A DNA stretch of 64,000 bases from NCBI RefSeq assembly GCF_001247745.1, contig NZ_LAIR01000003.1, positions 62,001 to 126,000 on the forward strand, read 5' to 3'. Below, in pieces: positions 43,115-51,840 of this stretch. Origin of the DNA: Luteipulveratus halotolerans. GTDB taxonomy: Bacteria; Actinomycetota; Actinomycetes; Actinomycetales; Dermatophilaceae. The translations under genes and the position numbers were made by a program. Under the pieces are notes generated by a model. It saw nothing but the letters and a program-made list of their open reading frames with translations, did no database searches and was not told where the DNA came from. Positions within the stretch are counted from its first letter, which is position 1; each line of letters begins with the position of its first letter.

Positions 43115-46100
43115 TCAGCTGGCGGCGCGGTCGGGGTCGAGCCACTCGTGGTTGCGGATGATCGTCTCGGTTCGTTCCGACAGCTCCGCCGGCGCTCCTC
43201 CATCGTCGGACCGGTTGCAGACCTCGTCGCGCAAGATGCGCTCGGCCTCGGCGCGATGTCCTTCGGCTTCGAACACCGCAACCAGGTCGAGCTTGGCAAT
43301 CTCGGAGTCCGGCGCGACGACCGTGGCAATCTCCGCGGCCGCGCGAGCACGAACCAGGTCCGCGGACGCCAGGCATGACGTTGTGACCATGTGCGCAACG
43401 TCGACGACGGCGGCCGTCAGGTGGTGATCGATCCGGTCACCGTCGGCCAGCCACTCCCAACCTCCGGGCCGTAGCTGGTCAAAGGGTCGTCCTTCTACGA
43501 GCTGGAGTGCGCGCAGCAGATCGCCGATGCCCTCCTGTCCGCGGGACTCGCCACGGGCTCGGAGGCGGCGGAATAGGTCCGCGTCGACCAGCACGTCCTC
43601 CACCTCGTACACGCCGACGCCACGCGCTTTGGCTGCCTGGGACTCGCGCGCGTTCGGCAGGTGCTTATTGCCGGTGCGTGGGTTGGTTCCGAGCCAGTCA
43701 CGGACCATCTTGATGTCTGTGCGGGCACGTCCATCACTGAGGTTGAAGGCGTCGGCCAGCTGCGCCGGTGTCGCCCCGTACGGTCTGGTCGCCAGGTACG
43801 CCAGCAGCTCGGTCGCGTACGGCTTCCGCTTGGCTACCGCGACCGCACTGCCGTGAGCCCGGGCGCGCACCGGCCCGAGCAGGCTCAGTCGTGGGAGTGG
43901 GCAGCTGTCATCAAGCCACGCTGCGACATCCTCGTCGAGGGTCGGGTCGGCGGCCTCGATCTCGGCGCGCAGCTGCGGCGGGACCTGGGGCGCGAGGCTC
44001 TTGAGGTCCTGCTCGGTGGTCGCAGCCGCGTGGACGTACTCGGCGTCTTGGGCGTCAAGGACGCTGCCGTCGGTGCGGTCGTCACCGCCCTCGCGTGGCT
44101 TGGCGTGCTGCGGGCGGAGGGCGCCGGCTTCGTTGGTGAAGGAACGCCAACCCTCGGTGGCTTGCTCGTCGCTCGGAATCTCGACGTCGTCGAGGGTCTC
44201 GCTCTGGGCGAAGAGCGCTGCGCAACCCCTCGCCTCCTCGCTGGTCAGACCGACGGCCATGAGGTCGAGGCCCGCGCTCGGCATCCGCAACCGGCCGTCG
44301 CCGGCGAGCTCGAGGGTTGTCCCGTTTTCAGCCGCCTGTCCGTTGGACACCACGATCGCCGTGCCTGTCTTTCCTGGGTGCTGGTCGACGAGCTCGAGCA
44401 GCTGGTCGATTGCCTTGGGATCGTCGCTGCCGTTCAGCAGGAGGAGGCGTGCTGCCCACACGTCGTCGTCGGCCTTGCCCGCGCGAGCCTTCGCAACCTC
44501 GACACCTGCCGAGTCGGCGCGCTGGATCATCTCGACCGCGTCGGCAACTGCCTCGGCGGCGGCTCCCGCCGATGACTCGTGGTAGCGGATGCGCTCAGGG
44601 TTCAGTGATCCCACCTCTTCGGCGATGCCCACGCAATCGACCGTGACGCCGGCCGACCAAGGATTGAGCGCCAGCTCCGCGGCGACGTAGCGCGCGAAGT
44701 CCTGAACGGGAGCGCTGCTCCCTGTCAGGGTGATCGCTGCAATCTCCTCGCAGTTCAGCAGCCACACGTGGCCGTCGTCGCCTTCACCCACGGTGACCAA
44801 GAGCGGGTACGGCGCTGGCTGGTCATCGCTCGCGACGGCGGGATCCTCGAGATCCTGAGCCGTCGAGCACGACCAGTGCATCTGATCCTCGGTGCCGTTC
44901 CAGGGTTCGGGCAGGGTGCTTGCGGCGCTCAGGTGCAGCACAATCTCGGTCTTGCCAAGCTCGACAGCGGCGAGCGGCGGCAGAGCCGTATTTGCGTCAG
45001 CGGCCCGAGCGGCGAGCCCCCGTAGCAGGCTGTCCATCTGCTCCACAGTCGGCGCGGACGTCGCTCCGACTGCCACGACCGTCTTCTCCACCGGCACCAC
45101 GGAGGCCTCTGGGGTCGCGATCGTGCGACCGGGACGCCGAGCGCGGAACTGCGCCCGTCGGCGTCGCCGCAGCGCCAGCAGCGCCGACCCGGCGAGGACC
45201 GCACCCCCGCCTGTGAGGCCGGCTAGCATCCAGCCCGCTGCGGGCCCTTGCTTGTGGGCATCGGTGAGTGGCTCCTGCTGGACGTCGACACGATCGGTCC
45301 GCGTCGGAGCGTCACCGTGCAGCCGGGCGGCGCCTGATGCTGCACCTCCGCTCACTCCGACGCGTGCTCCCCTCGCCGCCAGGTCCTGGCTGCTGTCCGC
45401 CGCCGCACCTGGCGCGGGCCGCTCCGGGGCAACACTCCGAGCAGCCGGCGGGTTCGGAGCCTGGTCCGCGCCCCCTGCGGTGTTGGGGACCATCGAGGCA
45501 GGTACGCGCAGCCTCCACCCTGGGTGGATGTTGTTGACATCGACGAGCCGCTCTCCGTCTGCCTGCGTGATTCCCCGTGTCGCCTGAGCGATGCGGGGGT
45601 ACTCCTGGGCAGATCCGAGCTCACGTTTGGCGATCGAGGACAGTGTCTCGCCGGCCTTGACAGTGACGGTGTGCGGTGCTGGCTTCTCGACGACCCGTTG
45701 AGCCGAGGGGATCCGGATGGCCATCCCGACCTCGAGTCGATCGGGGCTCCCCTCCAGTATGTCCTGGTTCAGATCGACGATCTCGTGGTACCGATCGCCG
45801 GAACCGAGGTGCTCGGCTGCCAGCGACCAGAGCGAGTCGCCCGGCTGGACTCGGTGCCCCGTAGTTTCCGCTGTCGCCTCCGACGACGCCGCCGGCATGG
45901 CCTCAGCGGAGGCGCCGGCGGCTGTCGATGCAGCGACGGTGGTCGGCGTGACCGGCGCCGCGTGTGCTGCGACCGGTCCGGCAACGAATAGCAGTGCAGC
46001 CCCGGCGACCAGACCTTTCGCTGCGGCCTGTGAGTGCCCGAGCCCGCGCACCTGCGGCACCCGCACGCCCCTGATTTTCGCGGCGATCTCCAGTATGAGG

Positions 46101-46321
46101 GACACGGACATGAACGCCCATGCCGCCCACCCTGCTACGCCAAGAACCGCCAGAAACAGTGACCCGTCATCCGGGCCCGTCACGGTGGACCAGACCTGGT
46201 CCACCGTGGGCAACCCGTCCGGAGTGAGATCCGGCCCGAGCGCGAGGAGAACGGCAGGCAGTCCTGCGACGATCCCCAGGATTCCCAGGCAGGAGATCAG
46301 GCCAGTCAATCGTCGCTTCAT
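43115..46321 (-). CDS. Large LysM protein with C-terminal BTAD/SARP-like regulator domain
   Basis: 1068 residues from the ATG at 46321 (AGGAG site just upstream). TM helices near 10-29, 55-82 and 102-120 are followed by two LysM repeats (about 156-206, HRVQPGDSLWSLA; about 217-275, VTVKAGETLSSIA), a Pro/Ala-rich linker, a further TM near 360 and a large cytoplasmic part. The last 270 residues hold a winged helix (LSLLGPVRARAHG, then GRARTDIKMVRDWLGTN) and a BTAD-like helical domain. Such proteins are found next to actinobacterial Tad loci. It may link wall sensing to transcription (inference). Confidence 0.85.
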   Translation of the reverse strand: MKRRLTGLISCLGILGIVAGLPAVLLALGPDLTPDGLPTVDQVWSTVTGPDDGSLFLAVLGVAGWAAWAFMSVSLILEIAAKIRGVRVPQVRGLGHSQAAAKGLVAGAALLFVAGPVAAHAAPVTPTTVAASTAAGASAEAMPAASSEATAETTGHRVQPGDSLWSLAAEHLGSGDRYHEIVDLNQDILEGSPDRLEVGMAIRIPSAQRVVEKPAPHTVTVKAGETLSSIAKRELGSAQEYPRIAQATRGITQADGERLVDVNNIHPGWRLRVPASMVPNTAGGADQAPNPPAARSVAPERPAPGAAADSSQDLAARGARVGVSGGAASGAARLHGDAPTRTDRVDVQQEPLTDAHKQGPAAGWMLAGLTGGGAVLAGSALLALRRRRRAQFRARRPGRTIATPEASVVPVEKTVVAVGATSAPTVEQMDSLLRGLAARAADANTALPPLAAVELGKTEIVLHLSAASTLPEPWNGTEDQMHWSCSTAQDLEDPAVASDDQPAPYPLLVTVGEGDDGHVWLLNCEEIAAITLTGSSAPVQDFARYVAAELALNPWSAGVTVDCVGIAEEVGSLNPERIRYHESSAGAAAEAVADAVEMIQRADSAGVEVAKARAGKADDDVWAARLLLLNGSDDPKAIDQLLELVDQHPGKTGTAIVVSNGQAAENGTTLELAGDGRLRMPSAGLDLMAVGLTSEEARGCAALFAQSETLDDVEIPSDEQATEGWRSFTNEAGALRPQHAKPREGGDDRTDGSVLDAQDAEYVHAAATTEQDLKSLAPQVPPQLRAEIEAADPTLDEDVAAWLDDSCPLPRLSLLGPVRARAHGSAVAVAKRKPYATELLAYLATRPYGATPAQLADAFNLSDGRARTDIKMVRDWLGTNPRTGNKHLPNARESQAAKARGVGVYEVEDVLVDADLFRRLRARGESRGQEGIGDLLRALQLVEGRPFDQLRPGGWEWLADGDRIDHHLTAAVVDVAHMVTTSCLASADLVRARAAAEIATVVAPDSEIAKLDLVAVFEAEGHRAEAERILRDEVCNRSDDGGAPAELSERTETIIRNHEWLDPDRAAS

Positions 46322-46365
46322 CGTCCAACTCCTCACTGATTCGTGTGCCAGGACCGCAGACCTTG

Positions 46366-47316
46366 TCAGCGGGTCACGGCCTGGTACTCCCCGATCGCGA
46401 TCGGCGCAGTTGCGGACGACGCGAGCTGGTCCGTTCCGGTGGCGGCACCAGACCACGTGATCGTCCACTGGGCCTGGGTGCTCAGGGTGTAGTCGCCCTG
46501 GCGGGTGTAGCGGTAGCCGCACGTCGGGGAGGCGGCGACGCCGGCCACCGTGCTGTAGGCGGTGCCGGTCGCGTTCGTGCCGGCACAGGTCACGGTCTGC
46601 CCGTCGCCCATCGTCCAGACGGTGCGGTCCAGGTGGGCCGTGGCGCGGATGGTCTGCCCGGCGAGGGTGACGTTCACGCTCTGGTCGGGCATGGGCTGGG
46701 TCCACAGCCAGACCGGCAGGCCTACCGCACCCAGACACCCGGCGTCATGGCACGGCGCGGAGCCGATGACCGGCTTCGGCAGTTTGAGAGTGGTCTGGAT
46801 CGCCTGGGACCACTGCGCCGGCGTCGGCGGGGGCGGTGGTGCCGGGGCCGGCTGCGTGGGCCGGGCCGGGGCGGCCGGGGGCGCGGGCACGAGCGGGTTC
46901 GCGTCGCAGACTTCGAGCAGCTGCTCGTCACACCCGCCCGGGTCCATCCAGCCGGGGCCACCCGGCTCGCCGTACCTCGGCGGTGACGCCTTCGGGGGTG
47001 TCCCGCCACTGCCGGCGTCACCGCTGCCGCCCGTGGCCGGGGGCCCGCTGACCGGGCGCGCCTTGATCCCGCCACCGGGTGCGGGCCGGCGTGGCGGATC
47101 AGCCTGCTTGGGGCTGCCACCGCCACCGCTGACCACACCCACGATGTCGCAATGGCTCTTGTCACACTTGCAGACGAAGCCCTTGGGGCAGCCCGCCCCG
47201 GTGATCAGGCCGGCCGGGGCGCGTCCGGCCGCGCTGGCGGCCGGGGTGAGCCCGGTCAGCGCGCCGGCTGCGAGCAGCAGGGCGAGCAGGTTGCTCAGGG
47301 CGCGGTTGCTGTGCAT
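46366..47316 (-). CDS. Secreted Cys/Pro-rich protein of the Tad locus
   Basis: 316 residues. ATG at 47316 with GGAGGGG 5 bases upstream; it overlaps the lipoprotein end by 22 bases in another frame. The signal peptide probably ends ASA/A at 29. The mature part begins with a Cys cluster (GCPKGFVCKCDKSHC), a long Pro/Gly linker and a C-terminal beta domain with Cys pairs (SAPCHDAGC, TVTCAGTN, PTCGYRYT). It is probably a wall-exposed pilus accessory or adhesin. It is not a known family to me. Confidence 0.75.
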   Translation of the reverse strand: MHSNRALSNLLALLLAAGALTGLTPAASAAGRAPAGLITGAGCPKGFVCKCDKSHCDIVGVVSGGGGSPKQADPPRRPAPGGGIKARPVSGPPATGGSGDAGSGGTPPKASPPRYGEPGGPGWMDPGGCDEQLLEVCDANPLVPAPPAAPARPTQPAPAPPPPPTPAQWSQAIQTTLKLPKPVIGSAPCHDAGCLGAVGLPVWLWTQPMPDQSVNVTLAGQTIRATAHLDRTVWTMGDGQTVTCAGTNATGTAYSTVAGVAASPTCGYRYTRQGDYTLSTQAQWTITWSGAATGTDQLASSATAPIAIGEYQAVTR

Positions 47317-47900
47317 TTCGACCCCTCCTTGATGTTGCTCTGGTCGTCGACCTTCCAGGTGCGGCCGTCGTCGCTGGTGCGGAACGTGACGATCCCGCTG
47401 AAGTTGTTCGCTTGGACACGCAGGTCCTTGCCTGCCTTGTTGTAGGAGTGCCCGTCACTCTTCATGCACACCTGCAGGGCGAGGGTGTTGGAGTCCGGCC
47501 CTTCGGCGGCGTAGCGCACCTCCTTGCCCGTGGTCCCAAGCAGCGTCGTCGTCAGCGTGGCGCGCACGATCGTGAACGCCGGCTGCTCACGTGGTGCCCA
47601 GAACTCGCGGTTGGAGTCGTTAGCCGACTCGATCGCCTTTGGAGTCGCCAGCTGCGTCGCTGAGGGCGGCAGCGTCGCGCCCTTCTTGACGGTCGTCTGG
47701 TCTGTCAGGGCAAGCCAACGCCGGTAGACGTCAGTGGCCTCGGCGTACTGCTCGGCATTCGTAGGCGTCGTCGCTGAGGCAGTCGTCGGCGTAGAACGCG
47801 AGCCAGGTTTGTCGTCACCGCCGCACGCAGCCAAGGATGGGGCTAGAGCGACCAGGGCAACCAGGCCGTAGGCAATTCGGTGCTGCCGAGATGTCGTCAT
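47295..47900 (-). CDS. Lipoprotein of the Tad locus
   Basis: 201 residues. The signal sequence ends in SLAACGGD with the lipidated Cys at residue 26, followed by a Thr/Ser-rich linker. The mature domain (AEATDVYRRWLALTDQ; later TFRTSDDGRTWKVDDQSN) has two Cys residues and resembles small secreted accessory proteins. The start overlaps the minor pilin stop (ATGA). The role in pilus assembly is inferred from position. Confidence 0.75.
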   Translation of the reverse strand: MTTSRQHRIAYGLVALVALAPSLAACGGDDKPGSRSTPTTASATTPTNAEQYAEATDVYRRWLALTDQTTVKKGATLPPSATQLATPKAIESANDSNREFWAPREQPAFTIVRATLTTTLLGTTGKEVRYAAEGPDSNTLALQVCMKSDGHSYNKAGKDLRVQANNFSGIVTFRTSDDGRTWKVDDQSNIKEGSKCTATAP

Positions 47901-48343
47901 CGTGGGACGCCGTCCTTTACTCGTCGGGTGTCGATCACTTGGGTGCTCGTCATGTCGCGGGCCCCGGCGACTCCGCTCAGAAAGCGAGGTTTCCAGGGGA
48001 CGCGCGTGGTGACTGTGACGGTAGAGCCGGACACGCTCACGGCGCCGGCGACACCGGCCTGACCGAGGTAGGCGCGGGCCGCGGATGCGGCCTTGTCAGG
48101 GGTCAACCCGGCGGAATGTCCTAGCACGGCATCGGGGCCGACTTGTTGGCCGGCCGCCCGGGCGGCCTCCTGCGCGCTGGTCTGAGCTTTGCTCTGCGCC
48201 TGGATCTTGCTGCTGCCATCGATCGTCAGACCGACGCCGAACAGCACGATGATGCCGAATGCGATGGCGACCCAAGGCGCGATGACACCTGCTTCAGGGT
48301 TCCGCGTCGCGCGTTCTACGCGAGCCTGTATCGAGCGCATCAT
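47897..48343 (-). CDS. TadG-like minor pilin
   Basis: 148 residues. A basic N-terminus is followed by NPEAGVIAPWVAIAFGIIVLFG, a TadE/TadG-like N-terminal TM with an acidic residue before it, then a small extracellular domain. It is coupled to the TadE-like gene before it and the lipoprotein after it. Members of this family are minor pilins or assembly factors of Flp pili. Confidence 0.8.
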   Translation of the reverse strand: MMRSIQARVERATRNPEAGVIAPWVAIAFGIIVLFGVGLTIDGSSKIQAQSKAQTSAQEAARAAGQQVGPDAVLGHSAGLTPDKAASAARAYLGQAGVAGAVSVSGSTVTVTTRVPWKPRFLSGVAGARDMTSTQVIDTRRVKDGVPR

Positions 48344-48774
48344 CGCCGCTCCCGGTAGGTGTCCAGCGCACTGGTTGCCTGGGCGGTCAGGTTCCTTGAT
48401 CCGGGCAGTCCGGGCACGGATAGATCGGACAGATCGACATTGCAGCTGACACGTACGCCGACGCTGGCGGGCTGTCCGACCTGTGCAGAGAAGCCACCCG
48501 TGTCAACGGTGACGGCGGGCTGGCACTTCATGCCCTTGCTTGCCATCGTCTCCGCTGCGGCAGCCTCTGCCGCAGCGCGCGCCCGACCCGGTTCCCTCTC
48601 GATCGAGGCTGCCCGCGCCGCGGCACCGGCCGCGGCGGTCACGCTCGAGGTGGCCTGGCCGTACCGATAGGCGCCCACACTGAGGGACAGCAGGACCACG
48701 AGAATCGACATGGCGATCGCGTACTCGGGTGCCTGATTGCCTCGGTCATCGCACCAGTGCGCTCTGATGTTCAT
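48340..48774 (-). CDS. TadE-like minor pilin
   Basis: 144 residues. The N-terminus has DRGNQAPEYAIAMSILVVLL, with the Gly-x4-Glu-Tyr arrangement of a prepilin-like cleavage site, then an Ala-rich extracellular helix and a domain with two Cys residues. A typical TadE protein, expected to be processed by the peptidase at 49467. Coupled by ATGA on both sides. Confidence 0.85.
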   Translation of the reverse strand: MNIRAHWCDDRGNQAPEYAIAMSILVVLLSLSVGAYRYGQATSSVTAAAGAAARAASIEREPGRARAAAEAAAAETMASKGMKCQPAVTVDTGGFSAQVGQPASVGVRVSCNVDLSDLSVPGLPGSRNLTAQATSALDTYRERR

Positions 48775-49193
48775 CGGGTGATCCGTTCTGTTGCACCCTG
48801 GCTGTGAGCCTCGACCGCGGGAAAGGTGAAGCCGGGCACAAGCGAGGGGAACCGCCCTCGCACGACAACGGTCACCTGCTCTGTGCCTCGGTTGACCTGC
48901 ACGCTGGCATCAGTCAACGAGCGCGGTCCGGCCTTCGCGAGGAACTCTCGCCCTCGCGCTTGTCCTGAGCCGGCGGTCCCGTTGATCGTGCGGGCCTCTT
49001 GCAAGGCTTGGTCGGCCGCACCCGATGCGACGTTGGTCGCATGGGCGTACAGGGCGAGCTGCAGCGTTCCGCAGATCACCACCATCAGCATCGACATCCC
49101 GAGCGCGGTGTTGATCGCGACGAATCCCCCGTCGCGATCAACACCGGCGCGGCGTCGGATGCTGTTGCGGGCACGGCCAAGCAACGCGCTCAC
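48771..49193 (-). CDS. TadE-like pseudopilin
   Basis: 140 residues. A TM helix follows DRDGGFVAINTALGMSMLMV; the prepilin site lacks the usual Glu, so processing is uncertain. The extracellular part ends in a beta-rich segment (EQVTVVVRGRFPSLVPGF). It overlaps the Flp pilin stop and the next TadE start, so it is in the same translational chain. Confidence 0.8.
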   Translation of the reverse strand: MSALLGRARNSIRRRAGVDRDGGFVAINTALGMSMLMVVICGTLQLALYAHATNVASGAADQALQEARTINGTAGSGQARGREFLAKAGPRSLTDASVQVNRGTEQVTVVVRGRFPSLVPGFTFPAVEAHSQGATERITR

Positions 49194-49396
49194 CAGTTCA
49201 TGAACTTGTTCAGAGCCTGTGAGCCGTAGGCCTTCAGCGCGAGGAGCAGCACAACGCCGATCCCGGTGCCGATCGCGATCTCGATCGCCTCGAGACCGGC
49301 GGTGGCACCGCGCTGCCTTGCCTTGCGGTGGCGACGAGCTAGCAGATCAGCAGCCTGCGAGCTTGCGGTCTGGAGGGTGGCGTAGATGTAGAGCAT
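49190..49396 (-). CDS. flp: Flp-type major pilin
   Basis: 68 residues from the ATG at 49396 with AAAGGGAG upstream. A basic leader (LLARRHRKARQRG) precedes ATAGLEAIEIAIGTGIGVVL, a single TM helix with a Glu at the position expected for pilin assembly, and a short tail. Size and pattern match actinobacterial Flp/TadE-type pilins, the main subunit of the fibre. The prepilin peptidase is the preceding gene. Confidence 0.8.
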   Translation of the reverse strand: MLYIYATLQTASSQAADLLARRHRKARQRGATAGLEAIEIAIGTGIGVVLLLALKAYGSQALNKFMNW

Positions 49397-49466
49397 GTGA
49401 CTCCCTTTCTGGTCGATTGAGCTCAGGTGTTGGGTCATTCGTCCTCGTCGGTGTGTGAGCACGCTC

Positions 49467-50072
49467 CTATCCGTGGGCGAACGCGACGAGGGCACCAGCG
49501 AGGATGCTGGGTCCGAAGGCAATGGGTGCGTGCCGAGCACTGCCCGGCTCACCGGCACGGGATCGTCGGACCAGCGCGACAGCAGCCGCAAGACCACCGA
49601 GGACCCAGGCGGCCATGTAGCCGTTCCAGACTGCTGGCCAGCTGACCCAACCGGTCAGCGGTGCCGTCAGGGCGAGCAGTTTCACGTCGCCGAGACCGCT
49701 GCTGGCCGTGATGAGGATTCCAAAGACGTAGTGGATGCTCATCAGGGCTGCGGCAGCGAGAACTCCTCGCCCAAGGGCGCCCCACTGGCCAGTCATTGTG
49801 GTTGCCCCGGTGAGCAACGCGAGCTCGCCAAGAACCGCAGGTCCGAGGACCCGGTCGGGCAGCCGAAGGGTGTCTAGGTCGATCACCGCCAGGATGAGGC
49901 CGGCCGCGGTGACCCAGAGGGCTGCCGGAAGCACAGCGCTGTCGTCGCGGCTGAGCGCTGCCCACGCGGTCAATGTCAGCCCCGCGACTGCGGCTATCGG
50001 CACCCAGGCCAAGGTGACCGGAGGTCGCGTGTCGCTCGCCCGTCGCCAGGGGCGCATTGTCATGGTGCTCAT
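49467..50072 (-). CDS. Prepilin peptidase (TadV/CpaA-like, type 4)
   Basis: 201 residues from the ATG at 50072, overlapping the TadC-like stop. Six TM helices. The catalytic Asp residues are in ILAVIDLDTLRLPD and in SSGLGDVKLLALT, the GxGD motif. It cuts and often methylates Flp pilin and the TadE-like proteins. A longer in-frame extension upstream is antisense-like and not used. Confidence 0.9.
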   Translation of the reverse strand: MSTMTMRPWRRASDTRPPVTLAWVPIAAVAGLTLTAWAALSRDDSAVLPAALWVTAAGLILAVIDLDTLRLPDRVLGPAVLGELALLTGATTMTGQWGALGRGVLAAAALMSIHYVFGILITASSGLGDVKLLALTAPLTGWVSWPAVWNGYMAAWVLGGLAAAVALVRRSRAGEPGSARHAPIAFGPSILAGALVAFAHG

Positions 50073-50989
50073 GCCGCGAGGATCGAGATCGTGACCGGGA
50101 TGGCCAGGGCGACGCCGAACACCGCAACCAGACCCATCAGCGGTGCTGACATGTTGGTCGTGGCCTTGTTCGCCGCCTCGTGCTCCTCGTTCAGGATGCG
50201 GTCCTGGAGCCCGGCAGCGCGCTCGACGAGGACGTGCTGGACGGCACCTCCGCTTTCTCCTGCGAGGCGCATGATGTCGCCCACTTCGGTGATCTCCGGG
50301 ATGCCGGTCTGCTGACCGAGTCGGGTGAGAGCGTCCCACGGCTGCTGATGCGCCCAGCGCGCCCGAGTGAGCTCACGCTGGAGACGTACGAACATCCACG
50401 ACTGGCCCATCTCGGCCGCGGCGTACATCGTCGTGGCCGCTCCGGCTGCGGCACCTCGCTGGATCGCAGTCAGCTGCAGGTAGGCGACGACGGCCTGGCG
50501 GAACTCATCGCGTGCCAGAGCGCCGTTCTTGCGGATCGTCAGGTCGGGCAAGAACCAGAAGACGGCCGCCAGGACGATGCCGAGAACCGCTGGCAGCGTC
50601 ACCGGAAGACGCGACGAGGGCATCAGTGCCCCGGCGGCGCTGATGGCCGCCGGGAAGGCTAGCCCGATGCTCGCACCGCCCGCCTTGTCGGCCCAGTACT
50701 TGGTGGTGCTGATGCCGAGCAACTCCAGGTCCCGGACCGGCGGCGTGAACCCTGACCGGGTCGACAGCTGCTGGTCCAGATGCGTGCCCACCTTGGTCAG
50801 AAGGTCCGACTTGGGCGTGACCTTGGCACGCGGTGCAGGTTCCAGGGCGTCACGCAGTCGGTTCGGGCTCAACCGGTCGAGTGCGTCCTCGAGGTTTGGC
50901 TGGGTGTTCGGCACGGCCGCACCGATGACCAGCGCGGCACCGAGGCCGGCGAGGACGAACAGGGCGACGACCAGCAGGACGGGGTTCAC
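50069..50989 (-). CDS. tadC: TadC-like inner-membrane platform protein (T2SSF)
   Basis: 306 residues from the GTG at 50989 (GTGA overlap with tadB). TM helices at the N-terminus, around 135-175 and at the C-terminus flank a cytoplasmic T2SSF domain (FRQAVVAYLQLTAIQRGAAAG, then GDIMRLAGESGGAVQHVL). With TadB it forms the platform on which the CpaF ATPase works. The N-terminal linker is longer than usual. Confidence 0.88.
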   Translation of the reverse strand: MNPVLLVVALFVLAGLGAALVIGAAVPNTQPNLEDALDRLSPNRLRDALEPAPRAKVTPKSDLLTKVGTHLDQQLSTRSGFTPPVRDLELLGISTTKYWADKAGGASIGLAFPAAISAAGALMPSSRLPVTLPAVLGIVLAAVFWFLPDLTIRKNGALARDEFRQAVVAYLQLTAIQRGAAAGAATTMYAAAEMGQSWMFVRLQRELTRARWAHQQPWDALTRLGQQTGIPEITEVGDIMRLAGESGGAVQHVLVERAAGLQDRILNEEHEAANKATTNMSAPLMGLVAVFGVALAIPVTISILAA

Positions 50990-51840
50990 GCGCTTGCTCC
51001 CTTCGGCGAGCTGGGTGGGAGCAGCCTGGTCGGCGGCTTGAAGGTGGACGCGGCCTTGAGCCACCAGAAGCAGAGGACGAATGCGCCGAGGATGAAGAGC
51101 AGCACGATCTGTCCGGCGGGTGTGCGGTAGAACTCGCCCATCTCGCTCTGGACCAGCCAGCCGAGCATCAGTGCCGCGACCCCCATGACCCAGCGTGCCG
51201 ACCAGCGGGGTGTGCTGCGATCCGACTCGATCGCGCGACGCTGTCGCACCTGAGCCGAGATCTGGGTGGCGAGTCCATTCAAGATCTGCGTCAGCCCGCG
51301 CCCGGACGCTGATTCCGCCATGACCAACGTGCACGCGATGAGGTCACCGGCGACGTCGTCGACCTCATCCGCCCATGCCCGTAGAGCGACCTCCGGGCTC
51401 TGGCGCGCCCGCAGTCGAGTGACGAGCTTCTCGTTTGGGCCTCGCAACCGCGCGGGGGTTGAGGTCAGCGTGGCGCTGATGGCGCCGGTCACCGACGTCG
51501 TGGCCGTGACGCTGGCCAGATTTCGGGTGTACTGCTCCAGCGCGTCCAGCAGCTCGATGCGGTCCCGGTCGCTCTTGCTGCTGAGCAACCGCGGCACACC
51601 CACCACGGCGGCTGGGAGCACCACGATCAGCGCCAGCCACCCGGTGAACACGGCGGCGACGAGGCCGCCGCCCGCCGCGACGATCGCGCGCTTCTGCTCC
51701 TGATCAGTCAGCTGCAGCCGACCCTTGCGCCGGCGCCGAGCGGGGGTCCCATCGGCTCCATCTCTTCCGGCGAGGGCGGTCAGGAACAGGAGCAGTCCGC
51801 CTGCGAAGCCGGCCCCGACCAGAACACCGAGGACGTTCAT
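50986..51840 (-). CDS. tadB: TadB-like inner-membrane platform protein (T2SSF)
   Basis: 284 residues; the ATG at 51840 overlaps the CpaF stop. N-terminal TM helices, a T2SSF domain (LLDALEQYTRNLASVTATTS, then ACTLVMAESASGRGLTQILN) and two C-terminal TM helices. It pairs with TadC in pilus extrusion. Confidence 0.88.
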   Translation of the reverse strand: MNVLGVLVGAGFAGGLLLFLTALAGRDGADGTPARRRRKGRLQLTDQEQKRAIVAAGGGLVAAVFTGWLALIVVLPAAVVGVPRLLSSKSDRDRIELLDALEQYTRNLASVTATTSVTGAISATLTSTPARLRGPNEKLVTRLRARQSPEVALRAWADEVDDVAGDLIACTLVMAESASGRGLTQILNGLATQISAQVRQRRAIESDRSTPRWSARWVMGVAALMLGWLVQSEMGEFYRTPAGQIVLLFILGAFVLCFWWLKAASTFKPPTRLLPPSSPKGASA

